From JABCPE02 sp963518955 (lineage in GTDB: Bacteria; Bacteroidota; Bacteroidia; Flavobacteriales; Weeksellaceae), in the NCBI GenBank assembly GCA_963518955.1, contig CAUQKI010000004.1, forward strand, positions 62,001 to 126,000: DNA of 64,000 bases, in the 5' to 3' direction. Below, piece by piece: positions 7,125 to 15,877 of the stretch. Made by a program: the position numbers and the translations under genes. Numbering within the stretch: position 1 is the first letter of the stretch; every line of letters begins with the position of its first letter. The notes below the pieces were generated by a model that did not search any database, was not told the origin of the DNA, and saw only the letters and a program-made list of their open reading frames with translations.

Positions 7125-7408
7125 GCGGTTTAGATTACAGAATGGGAGACGACCTATTTTTAATACACTTAAAATAGGAAGGATTATATTTTCTGTATCG
7201 GAAATTAGCCCTCTTTTTATACCTTCTTGTATGATGGAATTCATTGCTTTTAATTTTTAAAAAAGCAAATATAGTTAAAAAGTAAATCACATAAATAATG
7301 ACATTTTGCAGAAATTTATTTTTATATTTTTCTAATAAAATAAGTATGAGTATGAGTATGGTTTTGAAAAATATTTGTAGTTTTTATATTGTTTTGGCCG
7401 ATAAAATG

Positions 7409-7416
7409 TAAATTTG
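7409..7416 (+). promoter_or_regulatory. purL promoter -7 element
   Basis: TAAATTTG matches TAnnTTTG, 26 bases ahead of the purL ATG. The -33 box is weak (a TTG at 7389-7391, 17-base spacing). No riboswitch-like fold was seen in the short leader. Confidence 0.55.
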
Positions 7417-7441
7417 CAGAACTCCCTATAATAACTAAAAA

Positions 7442-10400
7442 ATGAAAAAGAGAATCTTCGTAGAGAAAAAAGGGATTTTCGATGTAGAAAGTCCTAAAAT
7501 TCTAACTGAAATCAAGAGCATTCTTCCCAAAGTAGAGAATGTAAAAGTTTATAATATTTACGATGTTTTTGGGCTGTCCGAAAGCGATTTTTCCAAAACG
7601 GTAGGCAGTGTTTTCGCAGACCCAGTTACAGACATCATTCACACAGAAAATCCAGCAACAGAGCAGTATTTCGCTACAGAATTTCTCCCTGGGCAGTATG
7701 ACCAAAGGGCAGATTCGGCAGAGCAGTGCATTTCTCTGCTTACAGGAACGGATAATGCTGCTGTGCGAAGCGGGAAACTTATCGAGATAAAGGGCATTTC
7801 TTCCACGGATTTGGATAAGGTTAAAGACTTGCTTATCAACAAGGTAGAGAGTAGAGAAAAGGACTTGTCCAAACTGGAAATTCCAGCGCAGGAAAAACCA
7901 ACTCCTGTGATTGTTCACGAAGGTTTTATCGGTTTTAACGAGGCTGAACTAGAGCAGTTCTACAAGCAGCACGGCTTTGCTTTTGGGTTTGATGATTTGC
8001 TGTTTATTCAAAATTATTTCCAATCAGAAAACCGAAATCCTACCGAGACCGAGCTCAAAGTTTTGGACACTTACTGGAGTGACCACTGCCGACACACCAC
8101 TTTTGAAACTGAGCTGAAAAACATTCAGTTCAAAGGCGAATTTAAAGAAACTTTGGATAAAATTTTCGCCGATTATTTAGAAAAAAGAAAGTTTTTAGGA
8201 AGAGAAGCGAAACCGATTTCACTCATGGATTTGGCAACTGTCTGCGCCAGATATTTCCATAAAACAGGTAAGTTAGAAAACCTTGTAGTTTCTGATGAAA
8301 TCAATGCCTGCACGATAGAAATAGAGGCGGAGTTTGATGGGAAAAAAGAGCCTTGGTATCTTCTTTTCAAAAACGAAACGCACAATCACCCTACTGAAAT
8401 AGAGCCTTTTGGTGGTGCTTCTACTTGTCTTGGCGGTGCTATCCGTGACCCGCTTTCTGGGCGTGCTTTCGTGTATCAGGCGATGCGTCTGAGCGGTGCG
8501 GCGGATGTTCTAGAGCCTATTTCTGCGACTTTGCAGGGAAAACTTCCACAGAGAACCATCACAAAGCAGGCGGCAAATGGCTATTCTTCTTACGGAAATC
8601 AGATAGGTCTTGCCACTACGATGGTCAATGAAATCTATCATGAAGGTTACAGAGCGAAGAGAATGGAAGTAGGTTTCGTGGTTGGTGCAGTTCCGAAAAC
8701 TTGGGTAAAACGCGAAAAACCGCAGAATGGTGATATTGTGATTTTACTTGGCGGTGCCACAGGGCGAGATGGAGTAGGCGGCGCTACAGGTTCTTCCAAG
8801 GAGCAGGACGAGACCTCTATACATACGCTTTCTACCGAAGTTCAGAAAGGGAATGCCGTGGAGGAAAGAAAAATCCAAAGGCTTTTCCGTAATCCAGAAG
8901 TTATGACTTTGATAAAGAAATCTAATGATTTCGGAGCGGGTGGAGTTTCTGTGGCTATCGGTGAAATTGCCGATTCTTTGGAGATAGATTTGGATATTTT
9001 ACCTTTGAAATATGAAGGGCTGAACGGAACAGAGCTTGCCATTTCCGAATCACAGGAGCGTATCGCAGTGGTGGTGGATGCCAAAGATAAAGACCAATTT
9101 ATCCATTTCTGTGAAAGAGAAAACATCAAAGCCGTGGAGGTAGCGAAAGTTACCAATTCGGGCAGAATGCAGATGTTCTGGAAAGGAACTAAAATAGTAG
9201 ATTTGAGCCGAGAGTTTCTAAATTCCAACGGTTGTGCAAAATCTCAAAATGCCGAAATTTCTCATCTTCAAAAACTTGAAAATAAAGCAGAAATATTTAA
9301 CGAAGAAAACCTCATCAGAATACTTTCGGATAAAAATACAGCCTCTCAAAAAGGCTTGTTGGAGATGTTTGACTCTTCAGTCGGTGCCACTACGGTGGCT
9401 ATGCCTTTGGGCGGAAAACACCAGCTTACTGAGATGGAGGGAAGTGTGCAGACACTGCCTGTTTTGAACGCGAAAAATGTGGAAACCGTATCTCTGGCGG
9501 CGTGGGGCTTTGATGCGGAAACATCTTCTCAAAACTCCCTGATAGGGGCAGCAGATGCTGTGGTGGAGTCCGTGGCGAAAATCGTGGCTATGGGCGGTGA
9601 TTATAGAAAAATCCGATTGAGCTTTCAGGAATATTTTGAAAAATTAGGTCAAAACCCAGAAAAATGGGGCAAACCGCTGGCATCGCTCCTTGGGGCTTAT
9701 GATGCGCAGATGAATTTTGGGCTGGCGGCCATCGGAGGGAAAGATTCTATGAGTGGAACTTACCAAAATCTGAATGTACCGCCGACATTGATTTCCTTCG
9801 CTTGTGCAGATGGGCAGAAAAAGCACATTATTTCGCCAGAGTTTAAGCAGGCTGGAAACAATATTTATCATTTTTATCATCAAAATAAAGAAAATGGACT
9901 GCCAGATTATGAAACTCTGAAAGAGGTTTTTGATTTCGTTCATCAGCAGATAAAAGCAGGAAACATCGTTTCTGTAAAGACCATAAAAGACGGCGGAGCG
10001 GCAGTTTCATTGGCAAAAATGTGTTTTGGAAATCATTTCGGTGCAGAGGTGGAACTTGCAGAAAGCCAGATTTTAGAGAAAAACATCGGTGGTTTTATCA
10101 TTGAAAGTAAAACGGAACTGGCTCATTCCCAGCTTCATAAAATAGGAAAAGTGACCGAAGGAAAAACTTTGGTAATCAATAAAAAAGCGTTTGACCTTGG
10201 TAAATTGCTTTCGGCTTATACGCAGACTTTTGAAAATCTTTTCCCAACAGCCGAGCCAGACAGAATAGAAATCAACATCGATGAAAAGCTGAATTCTACG
10301 AGTCCTAAAAATATCATCATCAAGAAACATAATATCGCAAAACCAAGAGTTTTCGCACCGATTTTCCCAGGAACGAACTGCGAATACGAAACCCAAAATG

Positions 10401-11131
10401 CTTTCCGAAAAGAGGGAGCAGAGGTGACTTCGTTGCCGCTCATTAACCTTACCAAAAGTCTTTTGGAGGAGAGTATAGAGGCTTGGACGAAGGAGATAGA
10501 CCAGTCTCAAATTCTTGTTTTCTCAGGAGGATTCTCCGCAGGGGATGAGCCTGATGGTTCAGCGAAATTCATTGTCAATGTTCTTAAAAACGAACAAATG
10601 AAATCAGCTGTTCATCGCCTTTTGGAGCGTGATGGAATGATTCTGGGGATTTGTAACGGCTTCCAAGCCTTGGTAAAATCTGGACTTCTGCCGTATGGGG
10701 AGATAAGAGATTTGGATGAAAACTCGCCTACGCTCGCTCACAACGCGATAGGGCGTCATATTTCCCAAATGGTGGATGTGAAGGTGGTGAATGATGATTC
10801 GCCGTGGCTGAAAGGCATGAAAAACGAGGTCTATACCATCCCGATTTCCCACGGAGAAGGGCGTTTCATGGCGAGTGAGGAGGTGCTGACAGAACTTTAT
10901 AAAAATGGTCAGATAGCTACCCAATACATTGATTTTGAGGGGAAAATAGCTCACGGAATGCCGTATAATCCGAATAACTCGCTTTTTGGAATAGAGGGAA
11001 TTACCAGCCGAAGCGGAAAAATCTTTGGAAGAATGGGGCATCCAGAGCGTTTCGCAGAAGGACTACTGAAAAATATCCCAACCGCCAACTACCACAATAT
11101 TTTCAGGAATGGTGTGGAGTATTTTAAGTAG
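7442..11131 (+). CDS. purL: phosphoribosylformylglycinamidine synthase, large single-chain form
   Basis: A 1229-residue FGAM synthase, the fourth step of purine synthesis: ATP, FGAR and glutamine give FGAM. The order is that of the single-chain enzyme: N-terminal PurS-like region, linker with YWSDHCRHTTF, FGAM synthase domain with the ATP/metal signature FKNETHNHPTEIEPFGGAST, a second AIRS-like half with GGKDSMSG, and a class I glutamine amidotransferase at the end. The amidotransferase shows PGTNCEYE and the nucleophile cysteine in GICNGFQAL, plus ISHGEGRF with the catalytic His. Length and motifs are normal. It appears to be transcribed alone, with its own promoter and terminator. Confidence 0.97.
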   Translation: MKKRIFVEKKGIFDVESPKILTEIKSILPKVENVKVYNIYDVFGLSESDFSKTVGSVFADPVTDIIHTENPATEQYFATEFLPGQYDQRADSAEQCISLLTGTDNAAVRSGKLIEIKGISSTDLDKVKDLLINKVESREKDLSKLEIPAQEKPTPVIVHEGFIGFNEAELEQFYKQHGFAFGFDDLLFIQNYFQSENRNPTETELKVLDTYWSDHCRHTTFETELKNIQFKGEFKETLDKIFADYLEKRKFLGREAKPISLMDLATVCARYFHKTGKLENLVVSDEINACTIEIEAEFDGKKEPWYLLFKNETHNHPTEIEPFGGASTCLGGAIRDPLSGRAFVYQAMRLSGAADVLEPISATLQGKLPQRTITKQAANGYSSYGNQIGLATTMVNEIYHEGYRAKRMEVGFVVGAVPKTWVKREKPQNGDIVILLGGATGRDGVGGATGSSKEQDETSIHTLSTEVQKGNAVEERKIQRLFRNPEVMTLIKKSNDFGAGGVSVAIGEIADSLEIDLDILPLKYEGLNGTELAISESQERIAVVVDAKDKDQFIHFCERENIKAVEVAKVTNSGRMQMFWKGTKIVDLSREFLNSNGCAKSQNAEISHLQKLENKAEIFNEENLIRILSDKNTASQKGLLEMFDSSVGATTVAMPLGGKHQLTEMEGSVQTLPVLNAKNVETVSLAAWGFDAETSSQNSLIGAADAVVESVAKIVAMGGDYRKIRLSFQEYFEKLGQNPEKWGKPLASLLGAYDAQMNFGLAAIGGKDSMSGTYQNLNVPPTLISFACADGQKKHIISPEFKQAGNNIYHFYHQNKENGLPDYETLKEVFDFVHQQIKAGNIVSVKTIKDGGAAVSLAKMCFGNHFGAEVELAESQILEKNIGGFIIESKTELAHSQLHKIGKVTEGKTLVINKKAFDLGKLLSAYTQTFENLFPTAEPDRIEINIDEKLNSTSPKNIIIKKHNIAKPRVFAPIFPGTNCEYETQNAFRKEGAEVTSLPLINLTKSLLEESIEAWTKEIDQSQILVFSGGFSAGDEPDGSAKFIVNVLKNEQMKSAVHRLLERDGMILGICNGFQALVKSGLLPYGEIRDLDENSPTLAHNAIGRHISQMVDVKVVNDDSPWLKGMKNEVYTIPISHGEGRFMASEEVLTELYKNGQIATQYIDFEGKIAHGMPYNPNNSLFGIEGITSRSGKIFGRMGHPERFAEGLLKNIPTANYHNIFRNGVEYFK

Positions 11132-11159
11132 AGAAATTACATTATATAAAATAAAAAAA

Positions 11160-11189
11160 AACACCTCTGAAAAGGAGGTGTTTTTTTTT
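11160..11189. terminator. bidirectional terminator between purL and a convergent small gene
   Basis: AACACCTC pairs with GAGGTGTT around a 7-base loop, with an A run before and a T run after, so it works for purL on plus and the 80-residue gene on minus. Confidence 0.9.
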
Positions 11190-11430
11190 AATACTCAAAA
11201 TATAGTTTTAATTCTTCATTTAGCTGGTGCTTTAACCTAGCTCTGTCTTTCTTGGAAAAAGAATTGGAACAAAGGTAGCAACTGCATATAGTGGAATGGT
11301 TTTTAGTCCATTTATAAATTCTAGAAACTCTTAATTCATTCACACTTTGAGGAACAAATTGACTAATAAATTTTAGTCTTTTAATGTATTTAGAAAACTC
11401 TTTGTGTTTTCTAAAACTGTAATTTCTCAT
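11188..11430 (-). CDS. small basic cysteine-cluster protein
   Basis: An 80-residue basic protein with CSCYLCSN near residue 50. It resembles a group of short uncharacterised bacterial proteins that carry a C-S-C-x-x-C-x-N motif, probably binding zinc. The ATG at 11430 is preferred over TTG one codon earlier. Function unknown. Confidence 0.6.
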   Translation of the reverse strand: MRNYSFRKHKEFSKYIKRLKFISQFVPQSVNELRVSRIYKWTKNHSTICSCYLCSNSFSKKDRARLKHQLNEELKLYFEY

Positions 11431-11442
11431 CAATTATATAAT

Positions 11443-11715
11443 TTAGAACAGATCGTCTAATTTAGATTTTGCGGAATCCCAAAATTTGCCGAGGTCAGAT
11501 TTTAAATCATCTAATTTATCTTCCGCAAGGTCTTTTATTTTGTCCCATTTGTCTTCGGCTTCTTCTAATTTTGCTTCCAAAAGTTTGCTTTTTTCTTCCA
11601 GTTCTGCTTTGGCATCACCAGAGAGTTCTTCTGCTTTACCTTTTAGGATTTCCAGTTCTTTTTTAGCGTTTTCTATTTGTTCTTGGAATTTTTGTTTTAG
11701 TTCATTAGTGTCCAT
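11443..11715 (-). CDS. acidic, Lys/Glu/Leu-rich amphipathic helical protein
   Basis: A 90-residue protein made of repeating 11-residue-type amphipathic helix: KAELEEKSKLLEAKLEEAED and KLDDLKSDLGKFWDSAKSKL. No signal peptide. The pattern is like apolipoprotein or LEA/stress-type proteins that coat membranes or aggregate-prone proteins. It lies just upstream of the cysteine-cluster gene on the same strand with a 12-base gap. Exact role unknown. Confidence 0.65.
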   Translation of the reverse strand: MDTNELKQKFQEQIENAKKELEILKGKAEELSGDAKAELEEKSKLLEAKLEEAEDKWDKIKDLAEDKLDDLKSDLGKFWDSAKSKLDDLF

Positions 11716-11823
11716 TTGCTTTAATTTTAAATATTAAACAAGACAAAGATAAACAAAAAACGATACAAAAGAGCTTTAAAACCAAATTAAAATTTCGTAA
11801 ATTGCCAAAAAATAAAAAAGAAA

Positions 11824-12336
11824 ATGAAAAGAATTTTATTAGCTGTGATGCTTGGTATAGGCGTATTGGGCTTTGCACAGAGCGAAGAAGAGATAGTGCA
11901 AAAATATATTATAGATAAAATAAAAGGTTATAAACCTACAGACCTAGTTCCATACTCCAAAGATGGCAAGAAATGGGCGCTGATGGATGTGAAATCCAGA
12001 AAAATCCTTACAGATTTTGTGTTAGCCTCTCCCAATACTTTTAATCCTGATATCTCTGCTGACTTATATGGGGAATATAGTGAAGAAAGTGATATAATTT
12101 ATTCAGATTATAGATTAGAATCAGAAGTAGGGTTGATTTATCCTGTCGCAGTAGCCCAGACTGCTGATGCTGATAACTCACCTTTTCAAGTAAAGGAAAA
12201 GAGAAAGATAAAAGTTGATGAGACAAAATATAAATATATATTAGAACCAATACTCCACAAAGAAGAGTATTATGCTATAGCTACTAAAAAAGATAATAGT
12301 GATGTTCTTATTAATGAAAGAGGAGAAGAGCTGTTC
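11824..12336 (+). pseudogene. truncated exported protein with WG-repeat-like region
   Basis: It begins as a normal exported protein: MKRILLAVMLG...GFAQ is a signal peptide with cleavage after about residue 19. Motifs such as KKWALMDVKSRKIL and NSDVLINERGEELF resemble WG (KWGLI-type) repeats. After GEELF, near base 12330, the reading continues only by chance (FIIDFDINFLHTQ) through sequence that is, on the other strand, a replication-protein gene. The host gene has therefore lost its 3' part at the island 2 boundary. A working short protein cannot be excluded but is unlikely. Confidence 0.7.
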
Positions 12337-12831
12337 GGATTTATTATAGATTTTGATATAAACTTCCTCCATACTCAATTTCATACCATAACATTTTGAT
12401 TTTGACTTCATTTTATCAAATTCCTTATTTTTATAATGATTGATAGAACTAAGAATGACTTGATAATTATCAAAAAATTGATTTATACCAAATTCTAATT
12501 TTGTAATATACATTTTTGAAGGAGATATTTGTAATATATTTCCCAATAAATCAATGGATTGTATGATTTCTGAATAATAAAAGTCAGAATGGTTATTACC
12601 TTTGAAAAATTTGTGTAAAGAATTACTTATTTTTAGTGTGTTATCATATAACTCAATTCTAATTCCTTCGATTTTAGCAATATATTTTTTGATATAACAG
12701 CTATTCGTATATTCAGGAACAAAGTCAATATCATTCCAAGTAAAAGTCTGTTTTTCCACAAGAGCCTTATCACGAGCTTTTAATAGGGATGTTGGCACTT
12801 CCTCTACTTTACATTGAATATAGTCAATCAT
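12329..12831 (-). pseudogene. phage/plasmid-type replication initiation protein, truncated
   Basis: Residues 1 to about 168 read as one protein: MIDYIQCKVEEVP, NTLKISNSLHKFFKGNNHSD, SKMYITKLEFGIN, VYIKIYNKSEQL. This resembles the N-terminal part of replication initiation proteins of filamentous-phage/rolling-circle type; the K-x-Y-N-K-S pattern is the family feature I lean on. After SEQL (about 12329) the frame runs into host sequence and soon stops. The catalytic C-terminal half is missing, so it should be inactive. The HTH gene lies 12 bases upstream on the same strand. Confidence 0.6.
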
Positions 12832-12843
12832 AGGTAGAGGTTT

Positions 12844-13125
12844 TTAGTTTTTAGACTTAAACTTTACGGACTTTATTACTCCTAATGAAGCCGTAATTTC
12901 AGACTTTTTGTATAATACCCTATGTCCAACCTTGTATCTAACCAATAATCCTTGCTTAGTATATGTATCCAATGTGGTCAAAGAAATATGTAATAAATCA
13001 GCAGCCTCTTTACGAGTTATAAGTAAGTCCTCATTTTCAACATTTTTCTGAGAAGAAATCAGAGGCTGAATAGCCATATTTACACTTTCCTGAACAAGTA
13101 TTTTTAGTTCTTCTGGTTGAACCAT
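12844..13125 (-). CDS. HTH_17 DNA-binding protein of island 2
   Basis: A 93-residue protein (99 if the ATG at 13143 is used). The second half is an excisionase-like HTH: LLITRKEAADLLHISLTTLD, then a wing LVRYKVGHRVLYKKSEI. The first part is a short helix. It is likely to regulate replication or excision in the element. Upstream are a pair of 14-base direct repeats and a perfect palindrome that could be its own operator. It looks intact, unlike its neighbours. Confidence 0.8.
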   Translation of the reverse strand: MVQPEELKILVQESVNMAIQPLISSQKNVENEDLLITRKEAADLLHISLTTLDTYTKQGLLVRYKVGHRVLYKKSEITASLGVIKSVKFKSKN

Positions 13126-13126
13126 T

Positions 13127-13155
13127 ATAAATTTTGCATTCATAAATTTTGCATT
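13127..13155 (-). promoter_or_regulatory. two 14-base direct repeats over the HTH gene start
   Basis: ATAAATTTTGCATT occurs at 13127-13140 and 13142-13155 (plus-strand reading), a 15-base period. The repeats straddle the two possible ATG codons of the HTH gene, so they may be an operator for autoregulation, or a duplication that created the second ATG. Confidence 0.5.
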
Positions 13156-13200
13156 TATGACGCAAAATTGGGTTTAGTTCGGTTCCGATTTATGGATACT

Positions 13201-13219
13201 TTTTCCGATTATCGGAAAA
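13201..13219. promoter_or_regulatory. perfect 9-bp palindrome between the unknown gene and the HTH gene
   Basis: TTTTCCGAT / ATCGGAAAA with a single central base. A half site TTCCGATT lies at about 13185-13192. There is no T run after it, so an operator is more likely than a terminator. The HTH protein downstream is the obvious candidate binder. Confidence 0.5.
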
Positions 13220-13220
13220 G

Positions 13221-14003
13221 TTATTGTATATGCTTCTCTTTGAGTTTTATAAAGGTATTTAGCCTTTTGTCGGAGCGAGATTTGGTTAAACTTCTAAACC
13301 CTTTTTCTTCATCAATTTTATTAAAAGTTTTTTCATTTATATAATTATTTTCTTTGAGCCATTTTGCAAAATCCAAATGTTTCATACTGAAAATTAACCC
13401 TTGTTCTTTTAGTTCTTGGAAAATATAGCTAAAATCTACATATTCATCAACAATATGCTGTTCCGTATAATCCGAAAAGATTAAAAATGCTTCTGGACTT
13501 TTGAAAATATTTGTGTCGTAATTGGTGGTATTTATATCGTCTCTGTTTTTGAGATACAGAGAAAATTCGGATATTTTAGCTAATGTTTCATTGTCATCAA
13601 ATTTTGATATAATTTCTTGAAATATAAAATTTTTATCAATGTATTTTCCCCAATAGTTTTCTGTAAATAAATATATAATTTGTGAAATATCAGAGTTGTT
13701 AGCATTGTGTTTGAGCATCTTTTTGAGTAAAAAGACAAAGAAAATAATATGTTCATCAAATAAATGCTTTACATATTCTACTTCACACTTTTCTTTATTA
13801 ATTATAAAATTAAAAAAGTCATTGGCTTTTTCATAATAATCTGCCATTGCATTCGGAAAATAAATAAATTCTATTTTTTCTCCCTCTCTTGTTTTGATAG
13901 AATTTATATCTCCGTCAAAACGCAGTAAATTACTGGGAATGTATACATTAGATAAAGATTTTGCAATATCATTATTTGCTAATTCTATTTCAACTCTTGT
14001 CAT
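13221..14003 (-). CDS. unknown 260-residue protein of island 2
   Basis: No family recognised. The protein is soluble, mostly helical and rich in Phe, Asn and Asp; it has no signal peptide or clear catalytic motif. The first codons overlap the last codons of the integrase by about 14 bases, so translation was probably coupled. The ATG three codons upstream (14012) is equally possible. Position behind an integrase suggests cargo or an element-maintenance role, but nothing in the sequence decides this. Confidence 0.6.
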   Translation of the reverse strand: MTRVEIELANNDIAKSLSNVYIPSNLLRFDGDINSIKTREGEKIEFIYFPNAMADYYEKANDFFNFIINKEKCEVEYVKHLFDEHIIFFVFLLKKMLKHNANNSDISQIIYLFTENYWGKYIDKNFIFQEIISKFDDNETLAKISEFSLYLKNRDDINTTNYDTNIFKSPEAFLIFSDYTEQHIVDEYVDFSYIFQELKEQGLIFSMKHLDFAKWLKENNYINEKTFNKIDEEKGFRSLTKSRSDKRLNTFIKLKEKHIQ

Positions 14004-15245
14004 TTTTTTCAATTTTTGTTATTAAATTATTTAATCTATCCGCTTTTTGTTTTTGGTTCATTTTTACATATCCTTGTAGTGTGGAAATATTTTTATGCCC
14101 TGTGGCAGAAGCTATATCTTCCAAGCTTATACCTTTTTCTGCAAGTAAAGTTGCAAAGGTTCTTCTTCCTGTATGAGATGAGACCAATTCATATCTTGGT
14201 TTATAAATTGACTTTTGTTTTCCTCCTTCATATATTGTCAATTCTTGTTTCCTTTGTAGTGATTCACATAATTTGCAAACCTCCTTTATATAAGCGTTAA
14301 AATTACTTTCTGAGATGGGAGGGGGGAGCTCATAATTATATTTTTCAAATATTTTCCTTATAGGTTCTCGCAAAACTTGAATAATATTATCCTTTGTTTT
14401 CTGTTGCTTAATGATAATATAATCATCTTGAATATGATTTTTATTTAACCTTATAAAGTCGGAAAATCTTAATCCTGTATAACAAGCAATTAAAAACCTA
14501 TCTCTTACCTTATCAAGTCTTGGATTAGATGATAAATCCAGAGCAGCTATTTCATCAAGTTCATTTTGTGTTAAAGCAATCTTCTCAGATTCTACATCTG
14601 GGATACCAAACTTCTTTAAGTTTATCCTTAAATCAGATTCTTTGATATATTTACAATCTATAGCATAGAAAATAATTGTTTTGAAGGCTTTCAGTTTCCT
14701 ATGTATTGTTTTTTCTTAATATTTCTTAGAAAATGAATGAAATTATTTCTAAATTCATTAGTAAGCGTTTCAAACTGAATATCATATCCCATTTCCTTTG
14801 AATATTCCAAAAGATTGTTCTTCATCTGCATGTATTTTTGCATAGAGCTTATTTTATTTTCTGAAATCATTCTTTGTCCATATTCATCAAATGTTTCCAT
14901 CAATGAAATATGTTTTTTCTTAGAAAATTGAGGTTTATTTTCAAAAAATTCCAATTCAAATAAACTTTTGAGTTCTTTTGGGTCTGGCTTTCTCCCATAG
15001 TTTTCTATTATCTTATGGAATAGTTCATTTATGGCACTTTCTATTTCATTTAAAATGGTATTGATACTTGTGAAATCTACTTTAATACTTTGTTTGGCTC
15101 TTTGCTTTGTTTTGTCCCAAAATATAGGCTCAATAGTTTGCTTGGTATATATTTTTGTAGTTTTATTATCGTATCTATACAATAAAATAATAGAAGTTTT
15201 TTTATTTGAATTAGGTTCTTTCAATACAAAAGAAGTATATCCCAT
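13990..15245 (-). pseudogene. tyrosine recombinase of island 2, broken by a frameshift
   Basis: The N-terminal frame starts at 15245 (MGYTSFVLKEP), includes the arm and core-binding region, and ends by stop after NIKKKQYIGN near 14691. The C-terminal frame resumes at the same place as KTIHRKLK and carries the catalytic residues: R in YTGLRFSDF, HTGRRTFAT, and GHKNISTLQGY with the nucleophile tyrosine. The break is at an A6 run (about 14705-14712), where a single-base change would restore one frame of about 418 residues. It is either a real pseudogene or a homopolymer sequencing error. A longer TTG start would overlap the promoter box. Confidence 0.85.
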
Positions 15246-15269
15246 TTCTAATATTTTTTTGTTCAGAAA

Positions 15270-15277
15270 CAAAGATA
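15270..15277 (-). promoter_or_regulatory. -7 element of the island 2 integrase
   Basis: On the minus strand TATCTTTG, 24 bases ahead of the ATG at 15245. It matches TAnnTTTG. Confidence 0.55.
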
Positions 15278-15377
15278 CAAAAAGGGGACGGAAAAGGGGA
15301 TGGATTTTTTAATTTTATTTACTTTTTATTTTGCTTAGTTAATTTGTTTTCCTTTGTAACCGTTTGATATAAAGCAT

Positions 15378-15400
15378 AAAAAAAGATACCCTAAGGTATC
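15378..15400 (-). terminator. tmRNA terminator
   Basis: On the minus strand GATACC-TTAG-GGTATC followed by seven T, 16 bases past the tmRNA 3' end. Because the tmRNA keeps this terminator, island 2 may begin beyond it rather than inside the RNA gene. Confidence 0.85.
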
Positions 15401-15415
15401 TAAAATTAAACTTTG

Positions 15416-15813
15416 TGGAGCTGGAGGGATTCGAACCCTCGTCCAAACAAGCAACAAATAAACTTTCTACATGCTTATTTTGTTATTATTTTTCGACATA
15501 AAGCAGAGAACAAACACCCAACTTTATGCTTATCTTCTAAATTTTTTCGTCCTTTGGTCAAAGCTCCCAAAGGCTTATTTCCGCATTTCCTATGCCCCAA
15601 AATCGGACGCCGCAGAACGGAGCTTCCGTGAGACATCTTGTTTCCTTACTATACTTCGGGAAAAACGCTAATCTTACTATACTTCGGATTAAGCAGCAAG
15701 AGCATACTCTTCGTTGCCAGTTAAAATTTGTAGCAAGGGATTAAAGAGATCGCGCTACGGTTCTCTGCATGCTTATTTACCCATTGGTCTTGCTGTCGAA
15801 ACCGGTCAGCCCC
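15416..15813 (-). ncRNA. ssrA: transfer-messenger RNA (tmRNA)
   Basis: The RNA rescues stalled ribosomes. The 5' end GGGGCTGACCGGTTTCGACA and the 3' end with T arm GGGTTCGAATCCCTCCAGCTCCA pair as the tRNA-like acceptor (GGGGCTG with CAGCTCC). The tag frame at 15718-15689 reads GGC AAC GAA GAG TAT GCT CTT GCT GCT TAA, giving GNEEYALAA after the resumed alanine; the ALAA end is the usual protease signal. CCA is not encoded. Length is 398 bases. A 15-base direct repeat (15645-15659, 15673-15687) just after the tag stop lies in the pseudoknot region. An antisense ORF with WSWRDSNPRP here is an artefact of the T arm. Confidence 0.95.
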
Positions 15814-15877
15814 AATGAATTTTGGGAGCAAATATAATGAAAAAATAAATGTAATGGGACAACAAATTTTTAAAAAA

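Larger units (their letters stand above)
7024..7441. other. right edge of island 1 and purL upstream region
   Basis: It contains the possible out-of-frame tail of the coiled-coil gene (to 7133), the candidate attR (7101-7124), a weak hairpin TTGCTTTT/AAAAGCAA at about 7246-7270, a short TATGAG tandem at 7344-7360, and the purL promoter box. No other gene is supported; one further ORF here (7039-7260) has no recognisable features. Confidence 0.55.
12330..15377 (-). mobile_element. island 2: decayed integrative element next to tmRNA
   Basis: On the minus strand the order is integrase (frameshifted), unknown gene, HTH gene, replication protein (truncated). The right end lies between the integrase promoter and the tmRNA terminator; the left end is the junction inside the WG-repeat-like gene. 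Loss of the integrase frame and the end of the Rep gene indicates a fixed remnant. At the junction GAGCTGTTCGGATT partly resembles GAGCTGGAGGGATT in the tmRNA 3' end, but this may be chance. Confidence 0.7.

Noticed and set aside
7039..7260. 73-residue ORF after island 1
   Set aside because: No start context or recognisable motif, and it lies across the candidate attR and a low-complexity stretch.
15416..15440. tmRNA 3' end as attachment site of island 2
   Set aside because: The tmRNA keeps its own terminator beyond its 3' end and only a weak 11/14 match occurs at the other boundary, so I did not call it an att site.
15413..15631. ORF with WSWRDSNPRP on the plus strand
   Set aside because: It is the antisense of the tmRNA T arm, a well-known false ORF next to tRNA-like ends.
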